From Neonectria sp. B-13 (taxonomy: Eukaryota; Ascomycota; Sordariomycetes; Hypocreales; Nectriaceae), in the NCBI GenBank assembly GCA_002682825.1, contig NOKP01000001.1, positions 4,405,296 through 4,469,295 of the forward strand: 64,000 nt of DNA, written 5' to 3'. Below, in pieces: positions 1 to 12,120 of this stretch; within the stretch, counting starts at the first letter, position 1; the number at the start of each line of letters is the position of its first letter. The notes below the pieces were generated by a model. That model did not search any database and had not been told where the DNA came from. It saw only the letters and a list, made by a program, of their open reading frames with translations. The position numbers and the translations under genes are program-made.

Positions 1-383
1 TCAACAAACTCAGCAGTGGCGGGAACGAAGCTGTATACCGTCGCATATCCAATGATCAGGACATCGAGCTCCACGACCTTGATTCCGACGATACCCCTTT
101 GCATCTGGAGCATGGCCCAGACGCCGACCTGCCACCTACAACATCCACTGGGGAGCTATCAGGCATCTACTTCGGCATTCTCAACATTTATACCACGCTG
201 CCGCAGTTTCTGGGCACCTTCATCTCCACCATTGTCTTCACCATCCTAGAGCCCGAAAAGAGCTCGGAAGACGGGGTGCCCCCTGATCCCGAAGGGCCAA
301 ATCCCATTGCCGTGTGCTTATTCATCGGGGCCCTGAGCACACTGGTCGCGGCGTATATGACGCACAAATTGAAGGTTTTGTAA
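1..383 (+). CDS. C-terminal end of an MFS (GPH-type) sucrose/alpha-glucoside transporter, 5' truncated by window edge
   Basis: The frame is open from base 3 with no start codon, so the gene begins upstream of the window; 126 residues are visible before the stop at 381-383. After a hydrophilic acidic loop come two predicted membrane stretches: GIYFGILNIYTTLPQFLGTF and following residues, then IAVCLFIGALSTLVAAYM, ending in a short basic tail. The ILN-TTLPQ-GTFIS pattern near the end is typical of fungal H+-coupled sucrose/maltose carriers of the glycoside-pentoside-hexuronide group within the MFS, which bring disaccharides across the plasma membrane. The substrate cannot be decided from this fragment. 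The gene converges on pkr1. Seen: frame, hydrophobic segments and motif. Inferred: family and substrate class. Confidence 0.72.
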   Translation, partial: NKLSSGGNEAVYRRISNDQDIELHDLDSDDTPLHLEHGPDADLPPTTSTGELSGIYFGILNIYTTLPQFLGTFISTIVFTILEPEKSSEDGVPPDPEGPNPIAVCLFIGALSTLVAAYMTHKLKVL

Positions 384-802
384 GATGCGATGTGTGTGTT
401 TATGTTCATGTACGATAAGTCAGGCAGAGTCGGGGTCTAGGATTACGGAGTTGGTTTCTTGGGTTTAAGGACGGGGCGCTGGTATACATCGGCGCACACA
501 TGGTAGAGAGGGATCCTAGCAAGCAGCTCTCAAGTCAGCGAGGTCCCGCGGGACGGGAACTGACGTCACACTTCCCAAGGAACGGGCTCATAGAGGAAGG
601 TCAATAACAAAAAAGCCACCGTCAAATGTTCGCCTCTAGTCATGGGGAAAATAAAATATGTCCACGCTGTCTCATATACAGGAAAAGAATAAGGGTCGCT
701 CGGGGGGTATCCTCAACATCCTCCTCCTCCTCCTCCTCCTCCTCCTCGTGGTCCACCGGCGTCATATGCCCAGGGCAATAGCCGCTATCGCCGTTCCGAT
801 GG
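384..802. other. Convergent 3' intergenic region with a CTC trinucleotide array
   Basis: Shared 3' flank of the transporter (plus) and pkr1 (minus). It holds a perfect CRE-like octamer TGACGTCA at 561-568 and (CTC)9 at 721-747. The CTC array lies just beyond the pkr1 stop, so in pkr1 mRNA it would be a GAG-rich 3' UTR tract. No gene is seen. Confidence 0.6.
721..747. repeat. (CTC)9 microsatellite
   Basis: Nine perfect CTC units, followed directly by GTG. Noncoding; probably in the pkr1 3' UTR. Confidence 0.9.
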
Positions 803-1324
803 CTACTTGTCCTTGTCGTTCTCATTCTCCGAAACCTTCTCCCACTCGTCCTCGGTACTGGCGCTCGACTGGGTCCCCGGCCCGGGGCGGTGCGTCACCT
901 CGCCCCGGGGGTCAAGCGGCTCCAGACCCGCAACAGCCGGAACATCGGGAGCGGGCGCGGAGGCGGAGGCGGGGGCAGGGGCGGGCTTCATAGCGGGAGC
1001 GCCCGACTCGACCTCGGTCTCGGTCTCCTCGTCGCCGTCGGACGGCTGCTGCTGTTTCTCCCCCTCTTTCTCCTTCAGCTTGGCCGCCTCCTCGCGCTCG
1101 CGGGCCTGGACGGCGTAAAGCTCGGTGGCGAACCAGTTGACGCTCCACCACAGGCCGGCGCACAGGACGGAGAGGACGATGCAGTGGATGCTGTGGGTGG
1201 CGAGCAGGAGGAGGAAGAGGGTGACCTGGAGGGCGGCGAAGGAGGCGTTGGTGGCCTTGAGGATGGAGGGCGTGGGGCCCGGGGTGAAGACGGACTCCCA
1301 GAGCTCGACGAAGAAGGAGGACAT
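803..1324 (-). CDS. pkr1: PKR1 family V-ATPase assembly factor
   Basis: Intact single-exon ORF of 173 residues with a classical start (MSSFFVELWESVFTPGPTP). In yeast Pkr1 is an ER membrane protein that helps assemble the Vo sector of the vacuolar H+-ATPase. The first 70 residues carry the family signature: the ELWESxFTPGPTP opening, then two hydrophobic helices (about residues 27-46 and 48-66, including LSVLCAGLWWSVNWFATEL). The rest is a charged, Lys/Glu then Ala/Pro-rich, probably disordered tail ending in EWEKVSENENDKDK, which makes the protein longer than yeast Pkr1 (about 120 residues, from memory). It converges on the transporter and diverges from the F-box-like gene. Family assignment rests on the N-terminal signature; function is transferred from yeast. 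Confidence 0.88.
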   Translation of the reverse strand: MSSFFVELWESVFTPGPTPSILKATNASFAALQVTLFLLLLATHSIHCIVLSVLCAGLWWSVNWFATELYAVQAREREEAAKLKEKEGEKQQQPSDGDEETETEVESGAPAMKPAPAPASASAPAPDVPAVAGLEPLDPRGEVTHRPGPGTQSSASTEDEWEKVSENENDKDK

Positions 1325-2420
1325 GGCTGCGGGATGGGTTGAGAGGTATTCGTGGGTAATTGAAATGTTGCGCTTCGGCTTTTCGGGCGCCTTGGGTTCG
1401 CCTGGGTTGGGCTGAGTTGGGTCGAGTCAGGTGCGTGGATGTTGTGGTATGCGCCGAGTGGGAGGAACTCTGGTCGCGAGGAATTTATAGTCGTGGCCGG
1501 TGTTGGAGGTTGGTTATGTGTTCGTTGTCCAGATGGTGGTGGGAATCGCGGGATCGCTGCCTGGCCGTGCTTGTGATTACTTTCAGGCACAGGGCGGGCG
1601 ACTGACGTTGGAGGTAGGGTAAGGTAGCTGCAGCGAGCAAGCTGGGCTGGGCCGACCCGATGGCGGTACGAAGTACCGGCGGTTCTGTTTAGCTCAGCTT
1701 GTGGATGTCATCCGAACGTCGTCAGTGGGGTAAGAACCCAGCTTCGGGGGAAGCGTCCTCTAAACGTGTCCACACGGGAAAACTAAGATCAATAGATGAA
1801 AATTCATAAGAGGACACACACGCAGGTTGTCGTTCAGTAGCAGCAGAAACACGATGCAAAAAAAAAGAAACCTGGCCTTTCTGTGAAGGGTGCAGCAGAA
1901 GCAACAGGGCGGCATTGGTGAGAATGAGGGGAACGACCCAGCGGGAGGGGAGGGGCAGCAAGTCACTCACGGCTAGATTACATAATCGGGATGGGGTTCT
2001 TGGGGGTACGTCGCAGCTCTAGGGTAGTAGGCCGCGTCGAAACTCGGACGGCAGTTTTTGGGGGCCATGCAACGGGCGGGCAGCAGCGCATGACAGCTAG
2101 AGGCGGGCAGCCAAGCAGCGTGCGAATGGCTTACTTCGTGCTTGGTAGTGGCCGTCGCGGGTGCTGTGAGCAGTGAGAGTGAAGCGCAACAGCGGCAGCT
2201 CCCTCCGCAAAAGCCCAAGCCCAATCAATCACGCAGGGCCTCCTTCTCATCCAGTCCTCAGCCTCACGGTTCTCTCCTCCTCTGCCATCATTTTTCCTGC
2301 TCCTTCTTTTCCTTGTCTTGACCTCTGTGTACGAGTATTAGCCTGCGGCGTTCCTCTCAGTCCTTCCTGCCCTGTCGAAACAACGCCGTCTCTCATCTCC
2401 AAGCCAGCCGCCAATCGTCC
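1325..2420. promoter_or_regulatory. Divergent intergenic region, pkr1 / F-box-like gene
   Basis: About 1.1 kb between two divergent starts. It must contain both promoters and 5' leaders. The last 150-200 bases before 2421 are pyrimidine-rich, as expected for the leader of the downstream gene. No open frame here looks coding, and no individual factor site is assigned. Confidence 0.55.
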
Positions 2421-5125
2421 ATGGACTCAACCTCGTCCCCGCCCTCCGATCCTTACCCGCACGGCCACGGACATGGGCCCGGCGAATCTCACGACGGCGG
2501 CGCAGACGGCGATGACGTCGCCCGGCCCGCCGAAGAGCTCCGGAGGCGCTGGAAGGGAAAGGGCAAGGAGCCGGAAACACCGCCCGAGTCCGCCCCGTCC
2601 AACGACAACGGCGCCCTCACCCTCCTCAAGCTGCCCGTCGACATCCTCCGCTTAGTCCTCCATGAGGTGCGCGCAAGCCAACTCCCTTACCCTGTCCTAC
2701 TGCCTCGCCGCTGAACAAAATGAACGCATCTAGGTCGGCCAGCCGGGCAGGGAGGACCTGTTGACCCTGCTCTTTGTGAACTCAACGCTCTACGACCTTG
2801 TCATCCCCTACATCTACTCTTCCTTCAGCATCGACTGGCCCGTCAACAACTATTTCAGTATGGTCGAGGTCGATGCCCTCACTTACGGCCTCTCAAGCCT
2901 GGCCCTGGGCAGCCGCTTCGCGCACTCCCTTCACCGGCTACACGGCCTGCCACCGCCTAGGAAGCGGGAAAGCCATGCCCGCTTCGTCAAGAGCTTCACC
3001 ATCAACAACGGCGCCGCCAAGTGGGTGAATGACTACACCATCAGCAGCGAGGCCGGCATGATGCTCAACACCCTTGTCGCCCTGGCTCTCCCCAAGATGG
3101 CCAATCTCGAGTCGTTCAAGTGGGACATGCCCACGGGTGTGTCCTCCAATGTCTTCATGGCCTTGGCCTCGCTCGACGACGACTGCCCAGGCATGCTTGA
3201 CGAAGTCTGGGTTCGCTGGCATGAGGAACCCCCGACCAGTTCGACATCGTCCAGCTCTCCCATCTTCCACAATGGCCAGCCTCCACCTCCTCCAGGAGTC
3301 CCAAACCCTCCACCAGCAAACCCGCCGTCTCCTCCGAGCAGCAATCCCGAGTCTCTCGGCAGTCAGCCTCCTCTCCGCCCCATGTCGCCCGATCAGAGAG
3401 TTGCGTACAGCGAAGCCACTGTTGAGTATCCTACCTATAGCATCCTCCCTGCTGTCCGAAGCATAGCTGCCTTGGATGTAGAGGATGTATCATATCTCGA
3501 CGAGCTGGCTATTCTAATCGAGAGGTCTAAGTCCATCCTGAAGGAGCTTCGGATTAGTATTGCTGCCAAGTCCGTAAATGAAGAGTTTACCCTGATCAAG
3601 GGTGATCAACGGAACCTGCAGCAGTATGATTGCGAAGCCCGCTGGCCAGGCGAGAGCAGGGTTGGACCCCGTCGACTGGGAGGCGTCCTGGGCGTCATTC
3701 TAGCCCGTGTATATGACATCCGAAAGAACCACCCCCGTTCGAAAAAGGGGGAGACGAACTCTGCCGCCAAGGCATCGAGCTCAAGCTTAATACCGCCACT
3801 AGCGGCGACCACGTTCGCTGGCGCCGAGAAAGGAGTTGAAACTGCGCGCCATGGTACTGAAGGTGTTGCGCCAGCGACCGATAATACGCCGAGCCCAACT
3901 ATATCAACACCGGATGACGGGCCGGATGACAAACCGGAAGGCCCTGAAACCTCACGGAAGCAGACAGCCAGTTCAACACTGTCTGCGCCGGCGGCAGAGG
4001 TTGACTGCAAGCTAGCCCTCGACTGCCTCGAGTTAGCCAGACTCCCGTTGCACACGACCATTTGCACCCACGCCTTTGACTGGACCGTCTTGACGACCCT
4101 GACCATTTTGGCCTGTGACCGCCAGGACAGGCTATGGAGAGCTTTACGGGAGCAGTTCCGACCAATACCCCCGAGTAGACAACCGCGCCGGGCACTAGGT
4201 GTACGCCAATCCAAAGAAGCCACAACCTACCACCTTAGGCTCAAGAGCATACATGTGGACATCACCACGTACTCTTTGGTGTATTTCCTCAAGGAGACTC
4301 TCGCGCCAAATTCGCTAGAGGTCTTGTTCCTTCATGACAGGAGGCGTTCTTCTCATCCTGCAGTGCCTATTGCGACCATATTCACTGGAGTCATCAAGAG
4401 GCACCATTCAAGCCTTAAGAAGCTCCTGTTGGATAGCTCCCATCCTGATAGGTTGGGCCATCACACCGATATCAGACGCATGTTCTGGCCTCTGAACAAA
4501 GAAATGGTCCTGTACATGACGAGCGGTCGGATGAGGGCTCTCAGGGAGCTTTCAACCAGCATCAATCCAAAGGAATGGGTATGGTCCCCCCCCTTTCCGC
4601 ATGCCTACATAGCCCATCACTAACCACTACGTTCAGCACATGGTTCTCCAGCGACTGCCCAGCATTCCCAACTTAACGGCCTTGCATGTCCTCAGCCTGG
4701 GTAGAGAGTCGGCCACTCCGGAGCCTGTGCAACTTGGACATCAGATTGTAGACGTGATAGCCCTCCGCCCAGAAGTCCTGTTGCGTTTCATCGGCATCAG
4801 GAACACGTGCTTCGAAGTTGTTGAATCCCACTATGGGCCGGCGCCCGAGTCTGATTCCGGGTCATGGAGCAGCGACGACACCTCGCTTCCAAGCGTGTCT
4901 TCAGATATGCAGCCCCAATCCCTAGATGAAGCCATAGACAGCGATGATGATCTTCTAGCCGAAGACTCTGATGATGGATCTCAGTCCTCAAGAAGGCACC
5001 CGGAGAACTTGTCTGCCCCGGGCATAGGTGGCTTGTCGATGTCGAATAAAAGGTACCGACTGAAGAAAATCGACTTCTATGACGAGAAGGTTGCAATTTT
5101 CAAAGCACGGCACGGCAACCTGTGA
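2421..5125 (+). CDS. F-box-like domain protein, three exons
   Basis: Exons read as 2421-2666, 2734-4578 and 4637-5125, giving about 859 residues. Intron 1 (2667-2733) runs GTGCGC to CTAG; intron 2 (4579-4636) runs GTATGG to TTCAG with an ACTAAC branch point; both are phase 0. Residues about 70-115, spanning the first splice (LLKLPVDILRLVLHEV, then DLLTLLFVNSTLYDLVIPYIY), look like an F-box: LP-x-D-I-L, then a helix with a leucine-rich pattern. F-box proteins recruit substrates to SCF ubiquitin ligases through Skp1. The remainder contains proline/serine-rich disordered loops (about residues 250-310 and 420-500), scattered leucine-rich stretches that may form irregular LRR-type repeats, and an acidic segment near the end (DSDDDLLAEDSDDG). 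No substrate can be predicted. The F-box call is moderate; gene structure is well supported by frame continuity. Confidence 0.72.
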
Positions 5126-8100
5126 CATGGGAAGGAACGCAGTTGCTTCGGCCACGGCAGCTTTCGTCCATCATCCATCCGGCCGGGCGTGGTTGCCATC
5201 GGCACTCTTTCCAAGGCCGAAAGAGGCAATTCTTCTCTGGAGGATAATTTGAAATAAAACACAGCTGCCACATTCAGATCGGTGTCTCCGGGAGATAGAA
5301 GATAGCGGAAGGCCGTACCCGGGTGAACATAGTACGTCCCAGTGCCGACTTGAATGGCCTCATGTCCCACTCTCCACTCTGGGGCGACATCATCCCTCTC
5401 ATTTTCGGTGGTGCATTGGGGTTGGGTCGAGTCGGGTTGGGTTTGGTGTGAGGGGCTGCACCTTTGGCTTGATTTGGTGGCCTTCAGATGCCATGGTGAC
5501 CTCTTTTGCAGAGGGTGGGGGGAGGATCGTCCCACCAGCCATCCATGTCTGTCGGTCTAGGTAGTAGATGGATGATCGTGGATTGCAGGCAAGAGTGAAA
5601 CCCCAGAAGCTCGTAGGGTCTCTGATGCCGTGTCGCTGTACTGCTGTGCCGGCTCAAGTCCAACGGTCGATGGCTTAGAAGGATTGCCCCCCCCCAGCAG
5701 CGCATCCTCCGGGGCCAGACCGGGAGTGAGCAGCGCTGGAAGCATCCGCACATGTCGCGGCACGGCCGGCAAAGAGGAAGGGCGTCGGGACCGTGGCACC
5801 CGACTTCCCGATAACGCACCAACGTTCTAGAAGGAAAGGAATACTGCAGCATCCAGGTGTGGTTGGAGTACGATATTGTGTCAGTGTGCGCAGTATGGAG
5901 GAGAGATGGTTGTGAAACACCTGACCGGGTCCCTTGATCCCAACCTGGCGGTGCACTGGTGCGGGAGCAGTGAAGAGGTGAGGACAATATGAGGTGAGCA
6001 CCGCCCCCCCAAATGTAACGACGGCCACATTTGCTGGTTCGTTTTCGAAACGGGACAGCCACACTCGAAGGATCATTTGGCGCAGCACCTAGTACCTAGT
6101 CTTAGCAGTCGATGTTCCCGCAAAAAGAGATTGAAGATGGCGATGCACGTTTCATCAACCGCCCGCCGCCCGCCCGCCCCCCCCCTTCAGGCTTCAGGTC
6201 CTTGGGACCTTGGACCTCGGGGCTGAGAAGTTGGAACACCTCCCCTGCATGACCTTGTTGGACAGCCAAGCCCTGGGCCGCGGAACCAAACAAACCAGCA
6301 CACATGTGAGGCGCATGCTGCAGGTTCCTCATCATGTCCTTGTCAGGTAATTTAGTGGCCCTTCTGCATACACAGCTTGCACCGATGCTATATTCGAGCT
6401 TTGCTGTGCTGGTTGCTTCCGTCACCGGCCGGAAGTTGCCTTTGGGACTGAACAGACATCGACAGACTCGTAGTGACCCGGTGGAGTGAGAACCCGTGCC
6501 ACGCCATCCATCTATCACACTGTAGACTTCATCCCTGGCCAATTGGTCGCGTCGATGACGCTTTCTCGAGCAGCAAGTGTAGGAATAGTGCCGAACCCAA
6601 AGTCCTAAAGTGATCGTCCGTGCAGGTCGCCTCGCAGGCAATTGCGGGCCAACAATTGACTCCCGCCGTGATGAACATTAAAGTGGTCTTGCTGTATACC
6701 TTAGCTGACGTAGCCCTCATCGACTCATCAACGCCGTTTTTGGCGTGGTGCGGTGGGCGTGTTGATCTCCGGACCGTTCACGATCGATGGCGGAGGCTTT
6801 TCGATCGATTTCGGATGGTTTGCGATACGTTTCAGGCTGGCGTTCGGTAGGGCGGGCCACATTATTGGTGGTGGAGCAGCAAGACGTTCGGCTGGGCTGC
6901 CACTATTGGCCGTTAGGTGATTTGGAATATCAAGACCGACTCTGTGCTTCGTAGCCTCCCTGAAGGCCCCTGCTCACGATCTGTGCTAACGGAGCTACCA
7001 ACAGCCGCGGCAGACGCTTGGTAGCAACCAACAAGTGCAACGACGATGCGTTTGCAGAGGAATACATTGACGGAAGGAATATGGGAAAAGAAACGAAACC
7101 GGTATCAAACATGAAGAAGGTGGCTGAGCGAAAAGAATAACATGTTTTTCGATCCTTTCAATCACACATTCCACGGTTTCCGCCTCGTTCTCTCCGACTT
7201 GCAAGTTTCAAGGTGTGTTAGTGAGAGAGGGGAACAGTGGGGGCAGAACGTGGAGAAGGGGACGCCCAAATCATGGCGGCCATCAAGTCAAGCCATCTCC
7301 CTAGTTGACGCCCAGCAACCCATGTTGAGACAGCCACACCTAGAAAATAGTGGAGTGACCGCGCGCATGTCGCGGTGGCGTCATCTAACATGACGAAGTT
7401 CCGAAGGAGCAAGAAGGAAATACAACCAAGGCCGTCTAGGGACATGCTGCTCGCAGGGCTCCGTCAGTCAACTATTCGCTCCCCAGGAGGAGCTTCAAAA
7501 ATACAAGGACTCACAGCATTTAGGCATCAGCAACAAGCAACAGGTGCAGCGCTAGGCTTCTCCACGGCAAGATCTGTACCTGCCCAACGTAGGTTAGTTG
7601 CCAACGTTGTTGGATAGACTTTAGGGGCTGCCCAGGGAACCTCAAGGCCAGTGACGAGTGGCTTGCAGCAACCCTTCGGGGTGTCCGGTATCATGATCGA
7701 TTTCCAAGATAATGCGATAAGATGAACATCTAATGGCCATAGCGTTGCCCACAGACGCTGTCGAGGCCTTGTGGGCTTGTCGAGTGACCCTGTAAACTGG
7801 TTGGACACGATACGAGGGATGGCATCAGTGCTCTCCAGCTTCCACAAGCTAGCACCATGGGAAGCAGGCTAGACTCAGACGAACAGGTCCGTCAGCTGTA
7901 GATCGTGTCGGTACATGGGGTCCGCGCCCGGCGATTTGGGGTTCCCGAAGATCGAGGCCAGGACCGTAGGACATGGAGTGAACGACGCCAATTGCCAGAG
8001 GGCCCTTTTCTGGGGCGTCAATGGGCATGCTGACAGTCAATCTAGGCGCAAATTGCAGTGTCGTTTCGAGTTGAGGGTGCTCCAGAGCAGGACGCGCTTG

Positions 8101-10306
8101 TTCACCGAGTGGCCCGTCTCCCCCCGGTCGCATGGCACATCTGTATGCCCACCCGCCAATTTCCATAGCGGTGTCACAAAGCGTGCCGTTGCAGGGTTAG
8201 TTCCCGTCAAGTGCGACAGTCGTGTGTTTGTGGAGGGACGAGGCGTTCTTCTCGAGCCCCGGGAACGCAACCCTGCGGCCGATCCCTCCAGCCCTCCAAA
8301 CCTCCATCACTCTGTTTCACGCCGCCATTCGCAGTGACGAAGGTTCGACATCCAGTGTCGCAACTAGCGATGTCAATCGAGCAAGTTCGTCACTTGCAAA
8401 TACCCCAGTCCCGTCTACAACGTTGCAGTTGTCTAGGCTTGGACTAGAGAGGGGGCACCGAAGCCGGATTCCATGGTTTGCATGGCTAGGCATGGGTGCT
8501 CACCAAGCCAAGAGCCCAGAGGCGAGAAGCGCGAGGCTTGCAGGGAGCGCAAAGCGTGATGATGTCGACCAGCATGGACCTTGGAGCTGAGGAGCAGGGG
8601 TTGGGGAAACATCCCCAGCGGTCCAGCGTTCCCAGCTGTGGGCGAGTCAATTCTTCCGATTGGGGCCATGCACATGCATCACGTTAGTGTTAGTGGTGTT
8701 CTCCAATGACCTTTTGTTGCCAGTACGTACCTTTGCGTTAGGTTGGTCCATTTACGAAGTGCCGTGGATCTCAGCCTGGGGCTGTTGGCGCGCCTGCGTT
8801 AGAGGGCTGGGTCGGTTGGATCGATTGGATCAAATAGACGCCGTCAAACTGTTAGTCTTGTCCATCCCGGTTACCCATTCGAGTTACTGGCTCCAGACAT
8901 CAATGCTGGCCCTGTGTGACATCGCTGGTCAGCGATGTGGGCCGAAGCGCTTGCTTAGGTGGGACAAATGTATATCCGTACTTCGCACGTCTCCGTCACG
9001 TTCGCTCTGAGAGATATTTCCGGGTTGAGTCCGAAGGGAAAGTAATGTCGAGGGGGGCCGGCGAGAAGTAAGGTGATGTGATGAGCGGTTACTTGCTTGC
9101 TTGATAACTTGCTTTGTGCGCGTGGCTTGGTCCAAGGGTTGCGCGATACCGGGCGGATGAAGTCACTGGCGCGGGACGCGGGTGTGCCGTAAGTGTGCCG
9201 TGTGAGCATGCGAGGGTACAGAATAGGAAGGATACGCAAAGCTACTGGATTCTAGAGTTGAAGGGACATGTACCGATGCCAACCTCTACCGTGTCTACCG
9301 TGTGCCTGCCAAGCTCCCAAAAAGGTGCTGGGAAGCAAGTGTGTGCCCACCGTACTTTGGACGATATCTCGGTGCCTAGAAGGAGATGGATCGATGGACG
9401 GATAGTGGCCCAGCCGGTGGAGAATGAATCGACGATGGATGAAAGCGTGCAAGACTAGCACGGGGATTGCAGGGTATAGTGAAGCACGAAACAGCGTCTG
9501 ATATGTAAAATATGTGATATAGGTAGTTAGGGTAAGGTATGTAATTGAGAACGTAGGGAATAGAGACGAGGTTGAGCGAGGTTGACCAAGGCCGAGAGAT
9601 GAGCGAGGGGGCAAAGTCGTGAGAGAAGGTATGCCATGGGTAACCCGTTGGGGAAGTCGTTGAGGGAATCTGCATGAGCCATGAGCCTTGAGGGGAAAGC
9701 GCACCTGGGCAGGGCACACTGGGTACAGTACAAGTGGGCAGGCTGTGGGTAGTGGGCAGGCACGCGCGAGTCCTTGAAAGCCCAAGGGAACAGGAGGACA
9801 GGGAGGACAGGAAGAGCAGGAGCGACAGGGAGGCAGGGAGAAAGGGAAGAAAGACCTGGGGTCCGCGGCAACGGGGACGCCCATTCCGCCCAACGGTCGG
9901 CAGCAAACGTCTAGCGCACTCCGTTGCGCCTAGCAGGTACCCTTGTACCTTCCCCAGGGCTAACTCGGTACCCTGAGAGGACGTACCAACGTGTGTGGCA
10001 TGGGCGGGAAGCAGACTTCCTGGACAGGTAACCCCGAGGACCGGCTAGGTCATCATCCGTCGTGCCTCCCGCGAGTGGCACAGCACAACACCCGCCCCGA
10101 AGCGGTAAGGCGTCTGCGTCGCCTGTTGCCGCTATACGCACAGAGTCGAAACACGCACGCACCGCTTTCTCAAGATTGCGGCGTGCATCCCACTGGCGCT
10201 CGGCGACTTGACGACACTAAACCTCCACGACTCCACGGCACCTCGCCGACTCCACGGCACTCGAGTTCGACAGCACGTCAAGCGGGCGTTAGCCCCCGGC
10301 CTGTGG

Positions 10307-10334
10307 CTCGTAACTCGTAGCTCGTAGCTCGTGG
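10307..10334. repeat. Heptanucleotide tandem repeat (CTCGTAG-type, 4 units)
   Basis: Units CTCGTAA, CTCGTAG, CTCGTAG and CTCGTGG follow one another without gaps in noncoding DNA. One of six 7-bp arrays in the window. Confidence 0.85.
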
Positions 10335-11879
10335 CCCCTGTCCCTTGGAACTGCACTCCCACGACACCGCTGTTGTGTCCAGTGTATTCCTCCTTGGCTC
10401 TCAACAGGGTCGTCTTGCCGGTCCTGCTGGGCCCTGGTGGTGGTCCATCATTCTGGAGTCCAGCTTTCCCGACATGTCATAGCATATCCAGACCAAGCAA
10501 TGGGATGGACTGGCTGGATGCACGCGCTGCCCCCCTACAATTAGCTCACCCGGCAGGCCGTCTTGTCTCTCCGCCACGGTTCTCTCTCTGCCTCGACCAC
10601 CCGCCCGCCCCAAGTTCAGAAGAAACAGAGCCACAAGGCGACAGGGATACGGATCCCACGGCTTGGTTCGAAGTTCCCGCCTTTTGTCACCTCCCGCCGG
10701 CTCGTCTGCTGTTGCTGTTGACAGACCAGACCGTATACCTAAACTGGAGACCTTGCCCATAGCCTAAAGCACCAAAGCCAACGACATACTGCATAGACCT
10801 GCTCCGTACAAGCAAGACGCCAGGTACGGTGCTCGCCAGACGGCCTGTCTCAGCCAGCACAGCATGCTCACTTCAACAGGAAGCGGGAGTGAGAGACACC
10901 ACATCGACGACTGAAGAAAAACAGCGTCCTGGCCCCACGCCCCCNCCCCCCCCTGTCTCATAGCAAAATTCTCAGTACCTACTATTTGTACGTAGGGCTC
11001 TCTCTTCCCATGGATGATGGGACAGACGGACTGACAAGCATGGGCCAGATGACAGACATGACGGCTTCGACTCTCCACTTGGGTCGAACCAAGTCGCTGA
11101 CGCACCGATGACCTTGCGCCTCCCATCGTGGGACTCGACCAAGCCATTCACTTGCCAACGCCAGCTGCGGCTCCCGCTTCAGCCCCAACCCCAGTGTCGG
11201 CTCTCGTCTCATCACCCCGGTCTCCCATCTTGGGCAGGGACCGTTAGACCTTGCAACGACCCGCCCGTCTCCATGTCAGAGTAAACTCCCTGGGGCGGCG
11301 TCTGATGAGTCCCAGCGTCCCAGACTCCCAGTGTGGCCTGTCACCCATGCCAGACCCCATCCTCTTACCAGGTCGGAGCCATGGGAGCCATGAGGAGCCA
11401 TGGCAAGTACCTTCGATGGCCCTAGCAGCACCGCTCGACACGGATCCAAACCACTCGCTGGTGCTATTGAGCCTATCGAGACTCTTCCTTCACCCCTACG
11501 CCACACACTTGCACCTTTCCCGCGGGTTCCTTGGAGGCTGCCTGCTTGGGTGTCGGATCTCTTATCCCACACCCCCCATTCCCCCTCCCCAACTTCTGCC
11601 CCTCGTCCTCTCCACCACCCATCTCCTTCATGGTGCCACTCCCGCCATGATGCCACACCCCTGTTACCGGCAACTTGTTCTAATTGCCCGCTGGACGGAG
11701 TACGCAGTACTGCAATTCACACCCTGCCATGGATTGTGCCCATGCCGCTCCAAGCTTGTCTGGTCCATGCCGCTCATCTCTCTGGGATGGTAGCTTATTC
11801 CCTGTCAGTGCTTCCTCTCCTTCGTCATGCACCCACGTTCGCCCGTTGGATATGAGAAACTCCACTGTTCGATTTCATA

Positions 11880-11920
11880 TAAGCCTCGACGGTCCTGGCC
11901 CTGACGGAAATCGAGGCTTA
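11880..11920. promoter_or_regulatory. TATA-like element overlapping a 10-bp inverted repeat
   Basis: Arms TAAGCCTCGA (11880-11889) and TCGAGGCTTA (11911-11920) are exact reverse complements separated by 21 nt. The left arm overlaps CATATAAG, a plausible TATA box about 240 bp before the ATG at 12121. A related direct repeat (GACGGTCC) lies at 11888-11895 and 11921-11928. It could be a binding site for a dimeric factor or an RNA hairpin in the leader. Arms this long with a free spacer can occur by chance in 64 kb. Confidence 0.35.
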
Positions 11921-12120
11921 GACGGTCCATAGATAGATCACTTTCTTCAACTACTACCCAATGCTTCTTCACCTCTAGCCACGTTCACAACGACTAGTTA
12001 TAAGTCTCGGACTATCTCCCGGCTCTTCACCCAGTCCATCCATTCAGTCACACCGGTACTTCGCCTCGACAAAGCCCCCTCTCCCTTCATCATCGACTTC
12101 GTTGTCTTTCGTCTTTCCGT

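Larger units (their letters stand above)
5126..12120. other. 7-kb gene-poor region upstream of the C2H2 regulator
   Basis: No frame in this stretch has sustained coding character; the open frames present are short, overlap in several frames and are low complexity. Contents seen: C-rich runs near 6173-6187, an ambiguous base (N) inside a poly-C run at 10945, a heptamer array at 10307-10334, an imperfect palindrome at 8919-8938 (9-bp arms, 2-nt spacer), and a TATA-like element with a hairpin at 11880-11920. Long upstream regions like this are usual for developmental regulators in filamentous fungi; a long leader or noncoding RNA could be hidden here. Confidence 0.5.

Noticed and set aside
561..568. 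Perfect CRE (TGACGTCA) as a promoter element
   Set aside because: It lies between two convergent 3' ends, not in a promoter; an octamer is expected by chance about once in this length of DNA.
8919..8938. Inverted repeat with 9-bp arms and 2-nt spacer as a regulatory site
   Set aside because: About one such repeat is expected by chance in 64 kb and no gene is nearby.
9252..9893. A 213-codon minus-strand frame in the 7-kb desert
   Set aside because: Low-complexity Pro/Ser/Cys composition, overlapping frames equally open on the same strand, no recognisable domain.
10640..10700. tRNA-like GGTTCGA sequence (also 23567, 27038, 33102)
   Set aside because: No T-stem pairing, acceptor stem or A-box around any of them.
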